DNA of 64,000 nucleotides. Source: Pedobacter heparinus DSM 2366 (GTDB lineage: Bacteria; Bacteroidota; Bacteroidia; Sphingobacteriales; Sphingobacteriaceae). Position 1 is the first letter of the stretch. Every line of letters starts with the position of its first letter. The notes below the pieces were generated by a model. It was given only the letters and a program-made list of their open reading frames with translations, searched no databases and was not told the DNA's origin. The stretch lies in the NCBI RefSeq assembly GCF_000023825.1, contig NC_013061.1, forward strand, positions 682,001 to 746,000. Direction: 5' to 3'. This document shows, one piece after another, positions 53,771 to 63,627 of this stretch. The translations under genes were made by a program, and so were the position numbers.

Positions 53771-54763
53771 ATGGCAATTTTAGCATTTCAGAAACCCGAT
53801 AAAGTAATCATGCAGAAATCAACTGATTTCGATGGTACATTTGAGTTCCGTCCTTTAGAGCCCGGTTTCGGTGTAACAATTGGTAATGCCTTGAGAAGAA
53901 TATTGCTTTCTTCTTTAGAAGGTTATGCCATTACAAGTATTCGTTTTTCAGGGGTATCTCATGAGTTTTCTACCATAAAAGGCGTTGTAGAAGATTTAAC
54001 AGAAATCATTCTTAATTTAAAACAAGTGCGTTTTAAAAAATCAGGAGATGCCGGTGACTCAGAGAAAGTTTTTATTTTAGTTAATGGACAGGAGCAGTTT
54101 GTTGCTGGCGACATTACTAAATTCTCTAATAACTTCGAGGTGCTTAACCCTGATTTCGTTATTTGTAACATGGAGAAATCTGTTACTTTAGAAGTGGAAT
54201 TGACCATTAATAAAGGACGTGGTTATGTACCTGCAGAAGAGAATAAAATAAATGATGCTGTTGTTGGTGTGATCGCAATCGATTCGATTTTCACGCCAAT
54301 GAAAAATGTAAAGTACACTATAGAAAACTATCGTGTTGAACAGAAAACAGATTATGAAAAATTAATATTGGATATCTCTACAGATGGCTCAATCCATCCG
54401 GAAGAAGCATTAAAGGAAGCTGCGAAAATCTTAATCCAGCATTTTATGCTTTTCTCTGATGAGAATTTGGTATTGGAGTCTCAGGCGAAAGAAGAAACGA
54501 AAGAGGTTGATGAGGAAATCTTGCACATGCGTAAGATCTTAAAAACTGAATTGGTTGATTTAGATCTTTCAGTACGTGCATTGAACTGCTTAAAGGCAGC
54601 TGATATCCGTACGCTTGCTGATCTGGTTTCTTATGATGTGGCTGATATGTTGAAATTCAGAAACTTCGGTAAAAAATCCTTAACTGAGATCCAGGAACTT
54701 GTTAAATCTAAAAGTTTATCGTTTGGTATGAACTTGTCTAAGTTTAAACTGGACGAAGAATAA
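53771..54763 (+). CDS. rpoA: RNA polymerase subunit alpha
   Basis: 330 residues. N-terminal dimerisation domain (about 1-235; [26 protein letters not shown]) and C-terminal domain (about 255-330; [35 protein letters not shown]). Complete; located between rpsD and rplQ as usual. Confidence 0.98.
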   Translation: MAILAFQKPDKVIMQKSTDFDGTFEFRPLEPGFGVTIGNALRRILLSSLEGYAITSIRFSGVSHEFSTIKGVVEDLTEIILNLKQVRFKKSGDAGDSEKVFILVNGQEQFVAGDITKFSNNFEVLNPDFVICNMEKSVTLEVELTINKGRGYVPAEENKINDAVVGVIAIDSIFTPMKNVKYTIENYRVEQKTDYEKLILDISTDGSIHPEEALKEAAKILIQHFMLFSDENLVLESQAKEETKEVDEEILHMRKILKTELVDLDLSVRALNCLKAADIRTLADLVSYDVADMLKFRNFGKKSLTEIQELVKSKSLSFGMNLSKFKLDEE

Positions 54764-54853
54764 TAGGTATAAAAAATAAATAACATATTGTTAATAGTGT
54801 ATAATTCCCTCAGATAAAATCAAAGAGACGGTATACACTGAATAAATTAAAAA

Positions 54854-55405
54854 ATGAGACACGGTAAAAAAGTAAATCACTTAGGAAGAACAGATTCACA
54901 TCGTAAAGCGATGCTGGCTAACATGGCTTCATCGTTAATTAAACACAAGAGAATCTCTACTACACTGGCAAAAGCTAAAGCTTTACGTATGTATGTTGAG
55001 CCGATCATTACAAAATCTAAAAATGATACTACACATTCACGTCGTATTGTATTTGGTTATTTGCAAGATAAAGAAACTGTTACTGAATTGTTCCGTGATA
55101 TTGCTGCAAAAGTAGCTAACCGTCCGGGTGGTTATACCAGAATCATTAAATTAAACAACCGTTTGGGAGATAATGCTGAGATGGCATTGATCGAACTGGT
55201 TGATTACAATGAGGTTTATGGTAAAGAAGCAGAATCTGCTGAGAAGAAAACAACCCGTCGTGGCAGAAGCAAAGCTAAAAAAACTGATGCACCTGCTGTT
55301 AAAGCAGAAAAAGCAGAAGTTGTAGCTGAAGAGGCACCTGTAAAAGAAGAAGTGGCTCCGGAAGCGCCTGCAGCTGAAGAAAAAACGGAAGATAAAGGCG
55401 AATAA
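54854..55405 (+). CDS. rplQ: 50S ribosomal protein bL17 with acidic/alanine-rich tail
   Basis: 183 residues; the core bL17 ends near residue 120 ([43 protein letters not shown]). A tail of Ala, Glu, Lys and Pro (about 125-183, for example [20 protein letters not shown]) follows; such tails occur in related bacteria. Last gene of the superoperon, before a strong terminator. Confidence 0.97.
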   Translation: MRHGKKVNHLGRTDSHRKAMLANMASSLIKHKRISTTLAKAKALRMYVEPIITKSKNDTTHSRRIVFGYLQDKETVTELFRDIAAKVANRPGGYTRIIKLNNRLGDNAEMALIELVDYNEVYGKEAESAEKKTTRRGRSKAKKTDAPAVKAEKAEVVAEEAPVKEEVAPEAPAAEEKTEDKGE

Positions 55406-55428
55406 TTATTCTTTTATTCCTGATAAAG

Positions 55429-55461
55429 AAAACCCTGACCAGAATTTGGTCAGGGTTTTTT
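55429..55461 (+). terminator. Intrinsic terminator of the ribosomal superoperon
   Basis: A 12-bp stem (55429-55440 with 55448-55459; core ACCCTGACC/GGTCAGGGT), 7-base loop and a T-run, 23 bases after the rplQ stop. It lies between convergent genes. Confidence 0.93.
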
Positions 55462-55464
55462 GTT

Positions 55465-56019
55465 TTATAGGTTCATTTTATATTGTTCTTCCTGTGGTCT
55501 GGATTCAAATTCTCTGAACAGGTTCCACTTCTTTCCGTCATGCTTTAACAGTGCAAATTTACTGACCGTAAAATGAGCGTTAAAACGGCGTTTGCTGTAG
55601 GCTTCCATGATCTGTTCGTAAATGATTGGTTCAACGTCTCTATAAGCAATAGTGATGTGTGGCTTGATTGAGCCAGGGTCTTTCTCCAGATATATTTTTA
55701 GGTGTTTCCTGAGTATTTTATGTAAGGCTGTAATCCCAGGATTTTTTAAGGCGTTGATGAACACGACTCTGGGTGAGAACCCGGCATAGTCCTTAAGTTC
55801 TTGTTCGAATGGCTGGAAATTTCTGCACTGTTCAAGGCTCGAGATTAATTTGTGTTCAAGCACCGGCGCTAAGTTGAACGGAGGGATCAATGTAATGTGT
55901 ACGGGCGGCTTAAGTGCACTATAAACCCTATAATCCATTGCGCATTGTTTCCTGATTTCATCGATAGCGTTACTGATTGAGCTTGGTGGAAGAATGGCGA
56001 TGAAAAAAAGGGATTGCAT
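55465..56019 (-). CDS. 2'-5' RNA ligase / 2H phosphoesterase family protein
   Basis: 184 residues. Two HxT/S motifs of the 2H superfamily are seen, PPVHITLIPPF (about residues 39-49) and IKPHITIAYRD (about 117-127), at the expected spacing. The family hydrolyses cyclic phosphates or joins 2',5' RNA ends; the native substrate is not predictable. It converges on rplQ and diverges from the methyltransferase gene by 57 bp. Confidence 0.88.
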   Translation of the reverse strand: MQSLFFIAILPPSSISNAIDEIRKQCAMDYRVYSALKPPVHITLIPPFNLAPVLEHKLISSLEQCRNFQPFEQELKDYAGFSPRVVFINALKNPGITALHKILRKHLKIYLEKDPGSIKPHITIAYRDVEPIIYEQIMEAYSKRRFNAHFTVSKFALLKHDGKKWNLFREFESRPQEEQYKMNL

Positions 56020-56051
56020 AAAGCGAATTTACTATTCCTTTTCTAAAAGGC

Positions 56052-56059
56052 TATCTTTG
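56052..56059 (+). promoter_or_regulatory. Minus-7 element before the methyltransferase gene
   Basis: TATCTTTG fits TAnnTTTG and lies 17 bases before ATG 56077; no clear TTG element is seen upstream. Confidence 0.4.
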
Positions 56060-56076
56060 TGGGGTAATCAATTTTC

Positions 56077-57291
56077 ATGTCCAATCAAGTCTATTTACAG
56101 CAATTTAAAGATCAGCTTTCGGAAAGCATCACTGCCGGCGTATTTGTCAAAATTTCAATGGGTAATTACCAGGGGAATGAAAAAGAATTGAAGAATATCT
56201 ATGTGCGGCTGGTTGAAATTAAAAGAACAGCTATGCTTTCGTTTACTTATCGGTATAAAACCCGGGATATCATCAAAAATTTTCCGATAACAGAAGGGAT
56301 CACGTTAATGGGCAATTTTATAAGTAATGACTTTAGAATAGCGACTTTATTTACTACTGAAAAAGAAGTGATCCTTGAACATGGTAAGAAACAACTGATC
56401 GCTTTAAGGGAAAAAAAAGTGAAAACTGCAGTACAACCCACATTGGCTCATAATAAAGAAAAGAAACGCATTATTGTACCAGCCGGAAAGACTTATTTAC
56501 AAGAACTGAGGATTAGTGACGCGGACGGGAATGTATTTAAAAATGCCCAGGATAAATATCGTCAGATCAATCAGTACATAGAGATCCTGAGTTCTCTCAT
56601 GAGAGAGTTACCTGGAGAGGTAAATAATGTGGTAGACATGGGCTCGGGTAAAGGATATCTGACCTTTGCTTTATATGATTATCTGCATCATGTGCTAAAC
56701 CAAAATGCTAAAATAACAGGGCTGGAATACAGGGAAGATCTGGTTGCTTTGTGTAACAGAATCGCGGAAAGTTCGGGATTTGATAAACTTGATTTTGTTC
56801 AGGGAACGATAGCAGATTATGCGCTTGAATCCATCGACTTATTGATCGCCCTTCATGCCTGCGATACAGCAACAGATGATGCGATATACAAAGGAATCCT
56901 GGCGAATGCAGGGCTGATTGTTGTGGCGCCATGCTGCCATAAGCAGATCAGAAGGGAAATGGAAAAGAACAAATCGAAAAATGAAATTTCATTTTTAACA
57001 AAATATGGTATTTTCATGGAACGTCAGGCAGAGATGGTAACAGATGGGATCAGGGCTTTAATTATGGAATACTTTGGTTATAAAACCAAGGTATTTGAAT
57101 TTATCTCTGATGCGCATACGCCTAAGAACGTGTTGGTAGTAGGAGTCAAGACCTCGGGTTCAGATACCTTTGCTAAAGATGGGGACGCCAGGAAAGCAGA
57201 GATCAAACAAAAGATCCTGGAATCGAAAGCTTATTTTGGTATTGGCTATCATCATTTGGAACGATTATTTGGCCTCGATAAATTGTATTAA
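56077..57291 (+). CDS. SAM-dependent methyltransferase, METTL25/GSTCD-like class
   Basis: 404 residues. The N-terminal 160 residues are unassigned and mixed alpha/beta. A Rossmann methyltransferase domain follows: NVVDMGSGKGYLTFALYDYL (SAM motif I, about 187-206), GLEYREDLVALCN (motif II), DLLIALHACDTATDDAI and VVAPCCHKQIRREM. The HACD and PCCHK motifs are typical of the Methyltransf_32 class, which includes RNA- and protein-directed members. The target is not predictable. It stands alone upstream of dnaK. Confidence 0.82.
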   Translation: MSNQVYLQQFKDQLSESITAGVFVKISMGNYQGNEKELKNIYVRLVEIKRTAMLSFTYRYKTRDIIKNFPITEGITLMGNFISNDFRIATLFTTEKEVILEHGKKQLIALREKKVKTAVQPTLAHNKEKKRIIVPAGKTYLQELRISDADGNVFKNAQDKYRQINQYIEILSSLMRELPGEVNNVVDMGSGKGYLTFALYDYLHHVLNQNAKITGLEYREDLVALCNRIAESSGFDKLDFVQGTIADYALESIDLLIALHACDTATDDAIYKGILANAGLIVVAPCCHKQIRREMEKNKSKNEISFLTKYGIFMERQAEMVTDGIRALIMEYFGYKTKVFEFISDAHTPKNVLVVGVKTSGSDTFAKDGDARKAEIKQKILESKAYFGIGYHHLERLFGLDKLY

Positions 57292-57301
57292 AGACTGATT
57301 T

Positions 57302-57329
57302 CTGTCATACTGTCACATTTTTGTAACAG
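57302..57329 (+). promoter_or_regulatory. Candidate operator upstream of dnaK
   Basis: CTGTCATA and CTGTCACA are adjacent (57302-57317), and CTGTCAC pairs with GTAACAG (57310-57316 with 57323-57329) as a near-perfect inverted repeat with one mismatch. It lies about 130 bases before the dnaK start. No CIRCE element (HrcA site) is present. Function unknown; the same hairpin could also end the methyltransferase transcript. Confidence 0.35.
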
Positions 57330-57456
57330 CTTTCGGCCATAAATTTCTTTAATTATTCTTTGTAAGTAATATTTTCTGCCAAAAACCAATTGGCACATTG
57401 CTTGTTAAACAGATACTAAATAATAAGATTTCATAACATAAACAGAGATAAATAGC

Positions 57457-59376
57457 ATGTCAAAAATTATTGGTATAGACTTAGGAACAACAAACTCTTG
57501 CGTAGCCGTAATGGAAGGTAACGAACCTGTAGTTATAGCCAACAGTGAGGGTAAACGTACTACGCCATCCATTGTTGCATTTGCAGAGAATGGTGAGCGT
57601 AAGGTAGGTGAGCCGGCTAAACGTCAGGCCATCACTAACCCAACAAAAACAATTTATTCAATTAAGCGCTTTATGGGCAGCAGCTTTGCTGAAGTTTCAA
57701 AAGAAGCTGGCCGTGTACCTTATAAAGTTGTAAAGGGCGACAACAATACACCTCGTGTAGAGATTGACGACCGTAAATATACGCCGCAGGAAATTTCCGC
57801 CATGATCTTGCAAAAAATGAAGAAGACTGCGGAAGACTTTTTAGGCCAGGAAGTGACTGAAGCTGTAATTACGGTTCCTGCTTATTTCAATGATGCGCAA
57901 CGCCAGGCAACAAAAGAAGCAGGTGAGATTGCGGGCTTAACTGTAAAACGTATCATCAATGAGCCTACAGCTGCTGCTTTGGCCTACGGTTTGGACAAAG
58001 CACATAAGGACATGAAAATTGTTGTGTTTGACTGCGGTGGCGGTACACATGACGTTTCAGTACTTGAATTGGGTGATGGTGTATTTGAAGTTAAATCTAC
58101 CGATGGTGATACGCACTTAGGTGGTGATGACTTTGACCATATCATTATCGAATGGTTGGCTGAAGAATTTAAAAATGAGAACGGTATGGACCTGCACCAG
58201 GATCCAATGGCTTTACAGCGTTTGAAAGAAGCAGCTGAAAAAGCAAAGATTGAACTCTCAAGTACTACTTCAACCGAAATCAATCTGCCTTATATTACTG
58301 CTGATGCTACAGGACCTAAACACCTGGTAAGAACACTAAGCCGCGCTAAATTTGAGCAATTGGCCGGAGATCTGATCAAACGTACAATTGATCCTTGTAA
58401 GTCTGCATTAAAAAATGCTGGTTTAAAAACAAGTGATATTGATGAGATTATTCTTGTGGGTGGTTCTACACGTATTCCTGCTATCCAGGATGCGGTTAAA
58501 GCATTCTTTGGCAAAGAACCATCAAAAGGTGTAAACCCTGATGAGGTTGTGGCTATTGGTGCTGCAATTCAGGGTGGTGTTTTGACCGGAGAGGTTAAAG
58601 ATGTATTGTTATTAGATGTTACCCCACTTTCATTAGGTATTGAAACCATGGGTGGTGTAATGACTAAATTAATTGAGGCCAACACCACTATCCCGTCTAA
58701 AAAAGCAGAAACTTTTTCTACTGCTGCTGATAACCAGCCATCTGTAGAGATACATATTTTACAGGGTGAGCGTCCTATGGCTGCTCAGAACCGTACAATT
58801 GGCCGTTTCATCTTAGACGGTATTCCGCCGGCTCCACGTGGAGTTCCTCAGGTAGAAGTCGCGTTTGATATTGATGCCAATGGTATTTTACACGTAAGTG
58901 CAAAAGACAAAGCCACTGGTAAAGAGCAGAAAATCCGTATAGAGGCCTCCTCCGGTTTGACTGATGAAGAAATCAAGAGAATGAAGGAAGAAGCTGAAAA
59001 GAATGCTGATGCAGACAAAGCTGCGAAAGAAGAAGCTGAAAAAATCAATAGTGCTGATGCTTTAATCTTCTCTACAGAGAAACAATTAAAAGAATTTGGC
59101 GATAAACTTTCTGCTGATAAAAAAGCACCTATTGAGGATGGTTTGAAAAAACTTAAAGATGCGCATGCAGCAAGAAACTTTGCTGATATTGATGCTGCTC
59201 AGGAAGCTTTACAGAATGCATGGAATGCTGCTTCTGAAGAGATGTACAAAGCTGGTCAGGATGCTGGACAACCAGAGGCTGGTGCTGAAGCACATGCTGA
59301 TGGACAACAAGCAGCCGATGGCGGTGATAACGTTACAGATGTAGATTTTGAAGAAGTGAAAGACGATAAAAAGTAA
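57457..59376 (+). CDS. dnaK: Chaperone DnaK (Hsp70)
   Basis: 639 residues, full length. ATPase domain (1-385; [46 protein letters not shown]) and substrate-binding domain (about 390-605; [15 protein letters not shown]). It has a helical lid and the acidic C-terminus [15 protein letters not shown]. It folds and disaggregates proteins with DnaJ and GrpE, neither of which is in the window. In [10 protein letters not shown] the family's usual GGGTFD Phe is His, an unusual substitution. A strong terminator follows. Confidence 0.97.
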   Translation: MSKIIGIDLGTTNSCVAVMEGNEPVVIANSEGKRTTPSIVAFAENGERKVGEPAKRQAITNPTKTIYSIKRFMGSSFAEVSKEAGRVPYKVVKGDNNTPRVEIDDRKYTPQEISAMILQKMKKTAEDFLGQEVTEAVITVPAYFNDAQRQATKEAGEIAGLTVKRIINEPTAAALAYGLDKAHKDMKIVVFDCGGGTHDVSVLELGDGVFEVKSTDGDTHLGGDDFDHIIIEWLAEEFKNENGMDLHQDPMALQRLKEAAEKAKIELSSTTSTEINLPYITADATGPKHLVRTLSRAKFEQLAGDLIKRTIDPCKSALKNAGLKTSDIDEIILVGGSTRIPAIQDAVKAFFGKEPSKGVNPDEVVAIGAAIQGGVLTGEVKDVLLLDVTPLSLGIETMGGVMTKLIEANTTIPSKKAETFSTAADNQPSVEIHILQGERPMAAQNRTIGRFILDGIPPAPRGVPQVEVAFDIDANGILHVSAKDKATGKEQKIRIEASSGLTDEEIKRMKEEAEKNADADKAAKEEAEKINSADALIFSTEKQLKEFGDKLSADKKAPIEDGLKKLKDAHAARNFADIDAAQEALQNAWNAASEEMYKAGQDAGQPEAGAEAHADGQQAADGGDNVTDVDFEEVKDDKK

Positions 59377-59387
59377 TTGTTAATCCT

Positions 59388-59438
59388 ATATAAAACAAAA
59401 GGCCCTGATCATTATGATCAGGGCCTTTTGTTTTATAT
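59388..59438. terminator. Very long bidirectional terminator after dnaK
   Basis: A perfect 24-bp inverted repeat (59388-59411 with 59415-59438) with a 3-base centre, GC core GGCCCTGATCA and A/T feet. It lies between dnaK and the convergent nucleotidyltransferase gene and can stop both. Confidence 0.93.
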
Positions 59439-59447
59439 CATCAGGTA

Positions 59448-60350
59448 TTAATTATTCCAAAGATTTTCAGGATATGTACCGTCTTTTACCAGCTGGTCTA
59501 TACTGTTTTGCACAAAGGGCTTGTCTTCTTTGTAGGTTACACCAAACCATTGGTTGTCTGTTGGGATCACTTTAAAGCTGGCCGTGTTGGTTTTAACCAG
59601 GTTTTCTCCAATTAAGGGAATAAAGAATTCTGCTTTTGGCTTGTCTTTATTTTCTAAAGCAAATACTTTAAATAAATCCTCAGTCAGTTTAAAAACAGCA
59701 GGTGTAAATCCCCAAAAGTTCATAGAAACAGGGGTATTGAATTCTAAAGGATATTCTACCCCATTTTCTTCATATACGATACCATCGCCTTTTTTATAAA
59801 CCTGGGTGCGTTCAGTGATTTCTTCCAGATAACCTGCAGCATTGGTTTTACAAACACCACGGGAAACTGATCCGAAGTCTGATAAGGTTTTTCCGATCTG
59901 ATAACCTACAATAGAATAATTGCTGTCTGTAGCCTCATTATTTAAGAAATCTACCATTTTTTTGAAAGCATCAAAGCCATAATAATCATCTGCATTGATT
60001 ACGCAAAATGGTTCTTTGATTACTTTTCTCGCAGAAAGAATGGCATGTGCCGTTCCCCATGGCTTTTCACGGTAAATTTCTTCTTCGATACCAAACTGCT
60101 TTAAATCGAAATTTTGGAAAACGTAGTCGGTTTCAATTTTTCCTGTTAGTTTTGGTTCAAAAATCGCCTTAAAATTATCTACAAATTCTTCTTTAATAAT
60201 GAATACTACTTTGCCAAAGCCGGCTTTTATTGCATCATAAATAGAATAGTCGATAATGGTTTCGCCATTTGGACCAAAGCCATCAATTTGTTTCATACTG
60301 CCATAGCGGCTGGCCATACCGGCTGCTAATATTAATAAAGTAGGTTTCAT
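59448..60350 (-). CDS. Sugar nucleotidyltransferase (NTP_transferase family)
   Basis: 300 residues. The N-terminal Rossmann-like motif LAAGMASRYGSMKQIDGFG is the nucleotide-binding loop; PWGTAHAILSARKVI and VINADDYYGFDAF (metal-binding Asp) follow, then FNTPVSMNFWGFTP. It should join a sugar-1-phosphate to a nucleotide for cell-envelope sugars; the sugar is not predictable. It stands alone between dnaK and the HerA-like gene. Confidence 0.82.
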   Translation of the reverse strand: MKPTLLILAAGMASRYGSMKQIDGFGPNGETIIDYSIYDAIKAGFGKVVFIIKEEFVDNFKAIFEPKLTGKIETDYVFQNFDLKQFGIEEEIYREKPWGTAHAILSARKVIKEPFCVINADDYYGFDAFKKMVDFLNNEATDSNYSIVGYQIGKTLSDFGSVSRGVCKTNAAGYLEEITERTQVYKKGDGIVYEENGVEYPLEFNTPVSMNFWGFTPAVFKLTEDLFKVFALENKDKPKAEFFIPLIGENLVKTNTASFKVIPTDNQWFGVTYKEDKPFVQNSIDQLVKDGTYPENLWNN

Positions 60351-60448
60351 TCAATAAAAATAGTAATTAGGTTAATATTCAATGTAGTAAGGTAATATTT
60401 TATGTGCGCTAAAATACATTTTTTGATTTAGTAAAGGTAGCTTTTTAT

Positions 60449-61990
60449 TTAAAATCCAAACATACCTTTACCTCCGCTTCTTGGTTTTTTACCAGTAAGC
60501 ATACCAAATATACCACGCACAATTTCTTTCCCTATCTGTCGGGTTATGGTAGCGCCCATTACTTTCTCTATGATACTTTTTTCGTCTTTTGCAGGTGTTT
60601 GTATTTCTTCAGTTTCATCCTGTACTGCCAATCTATCATTTATTCTTTTGGTAAGTATTTCGTAAGCACTTTCCGGGTCAATCGTTTCCTGATATTTTGC
60701 TGTCATGGCACTCGACCGGATAAGGTCGTTATATGCTGCTGCTGTTAACGGCCCCATAATTGCCCTTGGCGGAGTAAGCATGGTTGCTACCACTTCTGTA
60801 GGGATACCTTTTTCGTTTAATACTGTGATGAGTGCCTGCCCTGTTCCCAGAGCAGTTAATATTTCATCGATCTTATAAAAGTCTGATCTGGGATAAGTAT
60901 TGACTGTTTTTTTCAATGCATCTGCATCATTTGGGGTAAACACTCTTAAGGCATGCTGTATGCGGTTCCCTAGCTGAGACAATACGCTTTCTGGTACATC
61001 TGTGGGTGCCTGGGTACAAAAGAAGACACCTATGCCTTTAGATCGGATTAATCTTATAATGGTTTCAATCTGCTCTAAAAATGCTTTGGAAGAGTTTTTG
61101 AACAGCAGGTGCGCCTCGTCAAAAAAGAAGACCAGTTTGGGTTTATCAAGGTCGCCTGCTTCAGGCATACTATAGAATATTTCTGCCAGCAGGCTCAATA
61201 AAAAAGTAGAATACAATACTGGCTGATTCTGTACATCAGAAATATTTAGCAGACTGATGGTTCCCTTACCATCAATTTTTTCAAAAAGATCTTCAATGTC
61301 AAAGGAACGTTCGCCAAACATAGCAGCGAGCCCCTGTTGTTCTATGGCTACAATCTTTCTTAAGATGGTGCCTGAAGTAGCCGAGGATATTTTTCCATAT
61401 GTACCTTTGATCTCTTCGGCACCTTCTCCTTCCGATAAATAAGAAACCAGTTTTTTGAGGTCATTGAGATCTATAACGGGCATTTTATTGTCATCTGCAT
61501 ATTTGAAGATCACTGCCAGAACCCCTGTTTGCGTATCATTCAGGTCCAGGATTTTTGCCAGCAAAGTGGGGCCGAATTCCAGCACGGTTGCACGCATCTG
61601 TGCGCCAAGCTTACCAGATAAGGAATATAGCTCAAGTGGAAAGCCAGCAGGGGAGAATGGCTTATTGAGTTGCTGTGCCCTTTCTTCAATTTTAGGATTG
61701 ATCGGCCCGGGTTGATTTAATCCTGAAAGATCACCCTTTACGTCCAGCATAAATACAGGGACACCAGCATCCGATAACTGTTCGGCCAGTAGCTGTAATG
61801 TCCGGGTTTTTCCGGTACCGGTTGCACCGGCAACCAGACCATGTCTGTTCATCATCTGCAGCGACAAGTTTACTTCAGCTTCGGCCAATACCTCGCCATT
61901 TAATATGCCGGCACCCAGGTAAATATAAGATCCTGTGGGTTGATAAGCGGCTTTAACCTTTTCTGTAAAATTTGCTGACTGATTGCTCAT
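60449..61990 (-). CDS. HerA-like ATPase, DUF853/YjgR family
   Basis: 513 residues. FtsK/HerA-type P-loop ATPase: Walker A GATGTGKT (residues 55-62), Walker B LVFFFDEAHLLF (about 288-299), a sensor-like GIGVFFCTQAPTDVPESVL and an arginine-finger-like LGNRIQHALRVFTPNDADA. YjgR-like proteins are widespread cytosolic helicase-like ATPases of unknown role. No nuclease partner (NurA) is adjacent, so it is not a HerA-NurA pair. 48 bp before the M42 gene on the same strand. Confidence 0.85.
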   Translation of the reverse strand: MSNQSANFTEKVKAAYQPTGSYIYLGAGILNGEVLAEAEVNLSLQMMNRHGLVAGATGTGKTRTLQLLAEQLSDAGVPVFMLDVKGDLSGLNQPGPINPKIEERAQQLNKPFSPAGFPLELYSLSGKLGAQMRATVLEFGPTLLAKILDLNDTQTGVLAVIFKYADDNKMPVIDLNDLKKLVSYLSEGEGAEEIKGTYGKISSATSGTILRKIVAIEQQGLAAMFGERSFDIEDLFEKIDGKGTISLLNISDVQNQPVLYSTFLLSLLAEIFYSMPEAGDLDKPKLVFFFDEAHLLFKNSSKAFLEQIETIIRLIRSKGIGVFFCTQAPTDVPESVLSQLGNRIQHALRVFTPNDADALKKTVNTYPRSDFYKIDEILTALGTGQALITVLNEKGIPTEVVATMLTPPRAIMGPLTAAAYNDLIRSSAMTAKYQETIDPESAYEILTKRINDRLAVQDETEEIQTPAKDEKSIIEKVMGATITRQIGKEIVRGIFGMLTGKKPRSGGKGMFGF

Positions 61991-62038
61991 AGGAGGAATT
62001 CTTTTATGGGTAACGAAAATAAAATACCAGGGTTTTTA

Positions 62039-63154
62039 TTACTTTGAGTACCTGAAATCATGGTCTTTTTTGATGTTCAACAGCGAGTGATAGATCAGGC
62101 TGATCACATTGTCTACATCTTCTTTATGGATCATTTCAACAGTTGTATGCATATACCTGAGCGGTAGTGAGATCAAAGCCGAAGGAACACCTCCGTTAGA
62201 GTAAGCAAAAGCATCTGTATCGGTACCAGTTGAGCGCGATGAAGCCTGGCGTTGAAAAGGAATATTGTTCTTCTCAGCGGTCTCGATCAGTAATTTGTTC
62301 AGATTGGTTTGAACAGCAGGTGCATAAGAAACAACAGGTCCTTTACCACAGGCCAGGTCGCCCTGTGTAATTTTATTGATCATTGGGGTTGTGGTATCAT
62401 GTGTTACATCGGTAATAATTGCAACATGTGGCTTAATGCTATCAGCAATCATTTCCGCTCCCCGTAATCCGATCTCTTCCTGTACCGCGTTTACGATATA
62501 GAGACCAAAGGGTAATTTTTGCTTATTCTCTTTAAGTAAACGGGCAACTTCGGCAATCATAAACCCACCTGCACGGTTATCTAAAGCCCTGCCCACATAA
62601 TAACGGTCGTTCAATGTCATGAACTCGTCTTCGTAAGTGATAACACATCCTACATGGATACCCAGTTTTTCTACTTCTTCCTTGCTGGTGCAGCCACAAT
62701 CTAGGAATATATTTTTCAGTGCAGGCGCCTCTTCTTTGTCGCCGCCATTACGGGTATGTATTGCAGGCCAGCCAAACACCGCTTTAACCATTCCTTTATC
62801 TGTATGGATATTAACCCGTTTAGAGGGTGCAATCTGATGATCAGAGCCACCATTACGGATGACGTAAATAAGGCCATCAGCAGTGATGTAATTTACAAAC
62901 CAGGAGATTTCGTCTGCATGTGCTTCGATAACTACCCTATATTCAGCTTTAGGATTAATTATGCCCACAGCAGTGCCATAGTTGTCTATAAAGCTTTCAT
63001 CTATATAAGGTTTTAAATAATCCAGCCATAATTTCTGGCCTGGATATTCAAAGCCTGTAGGAGAAGGATTGTTGATATATTCTTCAAAAAACTGGAGCGA
63101 TTTTTTAGTAACTACAGCAACATGCTTCTGTTTGTCGTCTTTCTTTTTAGCCAT
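62039..63154 (-). CDS. M42-family aminopeptidase
   Basis: 371 residues. Di-metal peptidase; ligands and catalytic residues are in VVIEAHADEISWFV (His79), GRALDNRAGGFM (Asp), AVQEEIGLRGAEM (Glu-Glu), IITDVTHDT (Asp) and MHTTVEM (His). The family removes N-terminal residues from peptides, often as a large dodecamer. A minus-7 promoter element lies 20 bases upstream. Confidence 0.92.
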   Translation of the reverse strand: MAKKKDDKQKHVAVVTKKSLQFFEEYINNPSPTGFEYPGQKLWLDYLKPYIDESFIDNYGTAVGIINPKAEYRVVIEAHADEISWFVNYITADGLIYVIRNGGSDHQIAPSKRVNIHTDKGMVKAVFGWPAIHTRNGGDKEEAPALKNIFLDCGCTSKEEVEKLGIHVGCVITYEDEFMTLNDRYYVGRALDNRAGGFMIAEVARLLKENKQKLPFGLYIVNAVQEEIGLRGAEMIADSIKPHVAIITDVTHDTTTPMINKITQGDLACGKGPVVSYAPAVQTNLNKLLIETAEKNNIPFQRQASSRSTGTDTDAFAYSNGGVPSALISLPLRYMHTTVEMIHKEDVDNVISLIYHSLLNIKKDHDFRYSK

Positions 63155-63174
63155 TATTTTGTATTTAAGATAAG

Positions 63175-63182
63175 CAAATATA
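63175..63182 (-). promoter_or_regulatory. Minus-7 element of the M42 peptidase gene
   Basis: Read on the minus strand, TATATTTG fits TAnnTTTG and ends 20 bases before ATG 63154. No TTG at the usual distance is obvious. Confidence 0.4.
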
Positions 63183-63205
63183 TAAATCGGGCATTAAGCC
63201 ACGGG

Positions 63206-63625
63206 TTAATTGTCAAGTTGTAACTCCATAATGACAAAGTCGATCTCCTTGCTCACAGATCGCTGATCCGTTTGCACAAAGCCAAATTTGCTGTAAAAGT
63301 TTGCCGCCGACAGCCGGGAATTACACCAGAGTTTTTCGGCACCCATAAGTTTTACATAACTGATGATGTGTTTTAACAGAAATGTCCCATAGCCTTTGCC
63401 CTGTGCGCTAACGATTGTTGCAAATTTTCTGAACCGGTACACTTTACCCTCATTAAAGAGGGAAACCACAGCGGTTAGCAGACCATCAACAAACAGGCCA
63501 AAATGTATACCGTTTGGATCATCTTCCAGTTTAATCACCTCATAGGGCAAGTCGGGATACATTACCTCATGTCTGATGCGCCAGGTTAAATCGAATCTGA
63601 TCTGTTCAATCTGCAGGGTCTCCAT
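63206..63625 (-). CDS. GNAT-family N-acetyltransferase
   Basis: 139 residues. The acetyl-CoA-binding loop is seen as ATIVSAQGKGYGTFLLKHII (Q/RxxGxG/A), followed by AEKLWCNSRLSAANFYSKFGF, the usual motif B. The acceptor substrate is not predictable. It starts 2 bases after the MFS gene ends, so the two are likely cotranscribed. Confidence 0.85.
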   Translation of the reverse strand: METLQIEQIRFDLTWRIRHEVMYPDLPYEVIKLEDDPNGIHFGLFVDGLLTAVVSLFNEGKVYRFRKFATIVSAQGKGYGTFLLKHIISYVKLMGAEKLWCNSRLSAANFYSKFGFVQTDQRSVSKEIDFVIMELQLDN

Positions 63626-63627
63626 GG

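Noticed and set aside
57302..57317. Pho box (PhoB site) before dnaK
   Set aside because: CTGTCAT repeats are present but with an 8-base period; a Pho box needs 11.
60449..61990. HerA-NurA or HerA-based phage defence system
   Set aside because: The ATPase is of the DUF853/YjgR type; no nuclease, Sir2 or DUF4297 partner lies beside it, and neighbours are housekeeping genes.
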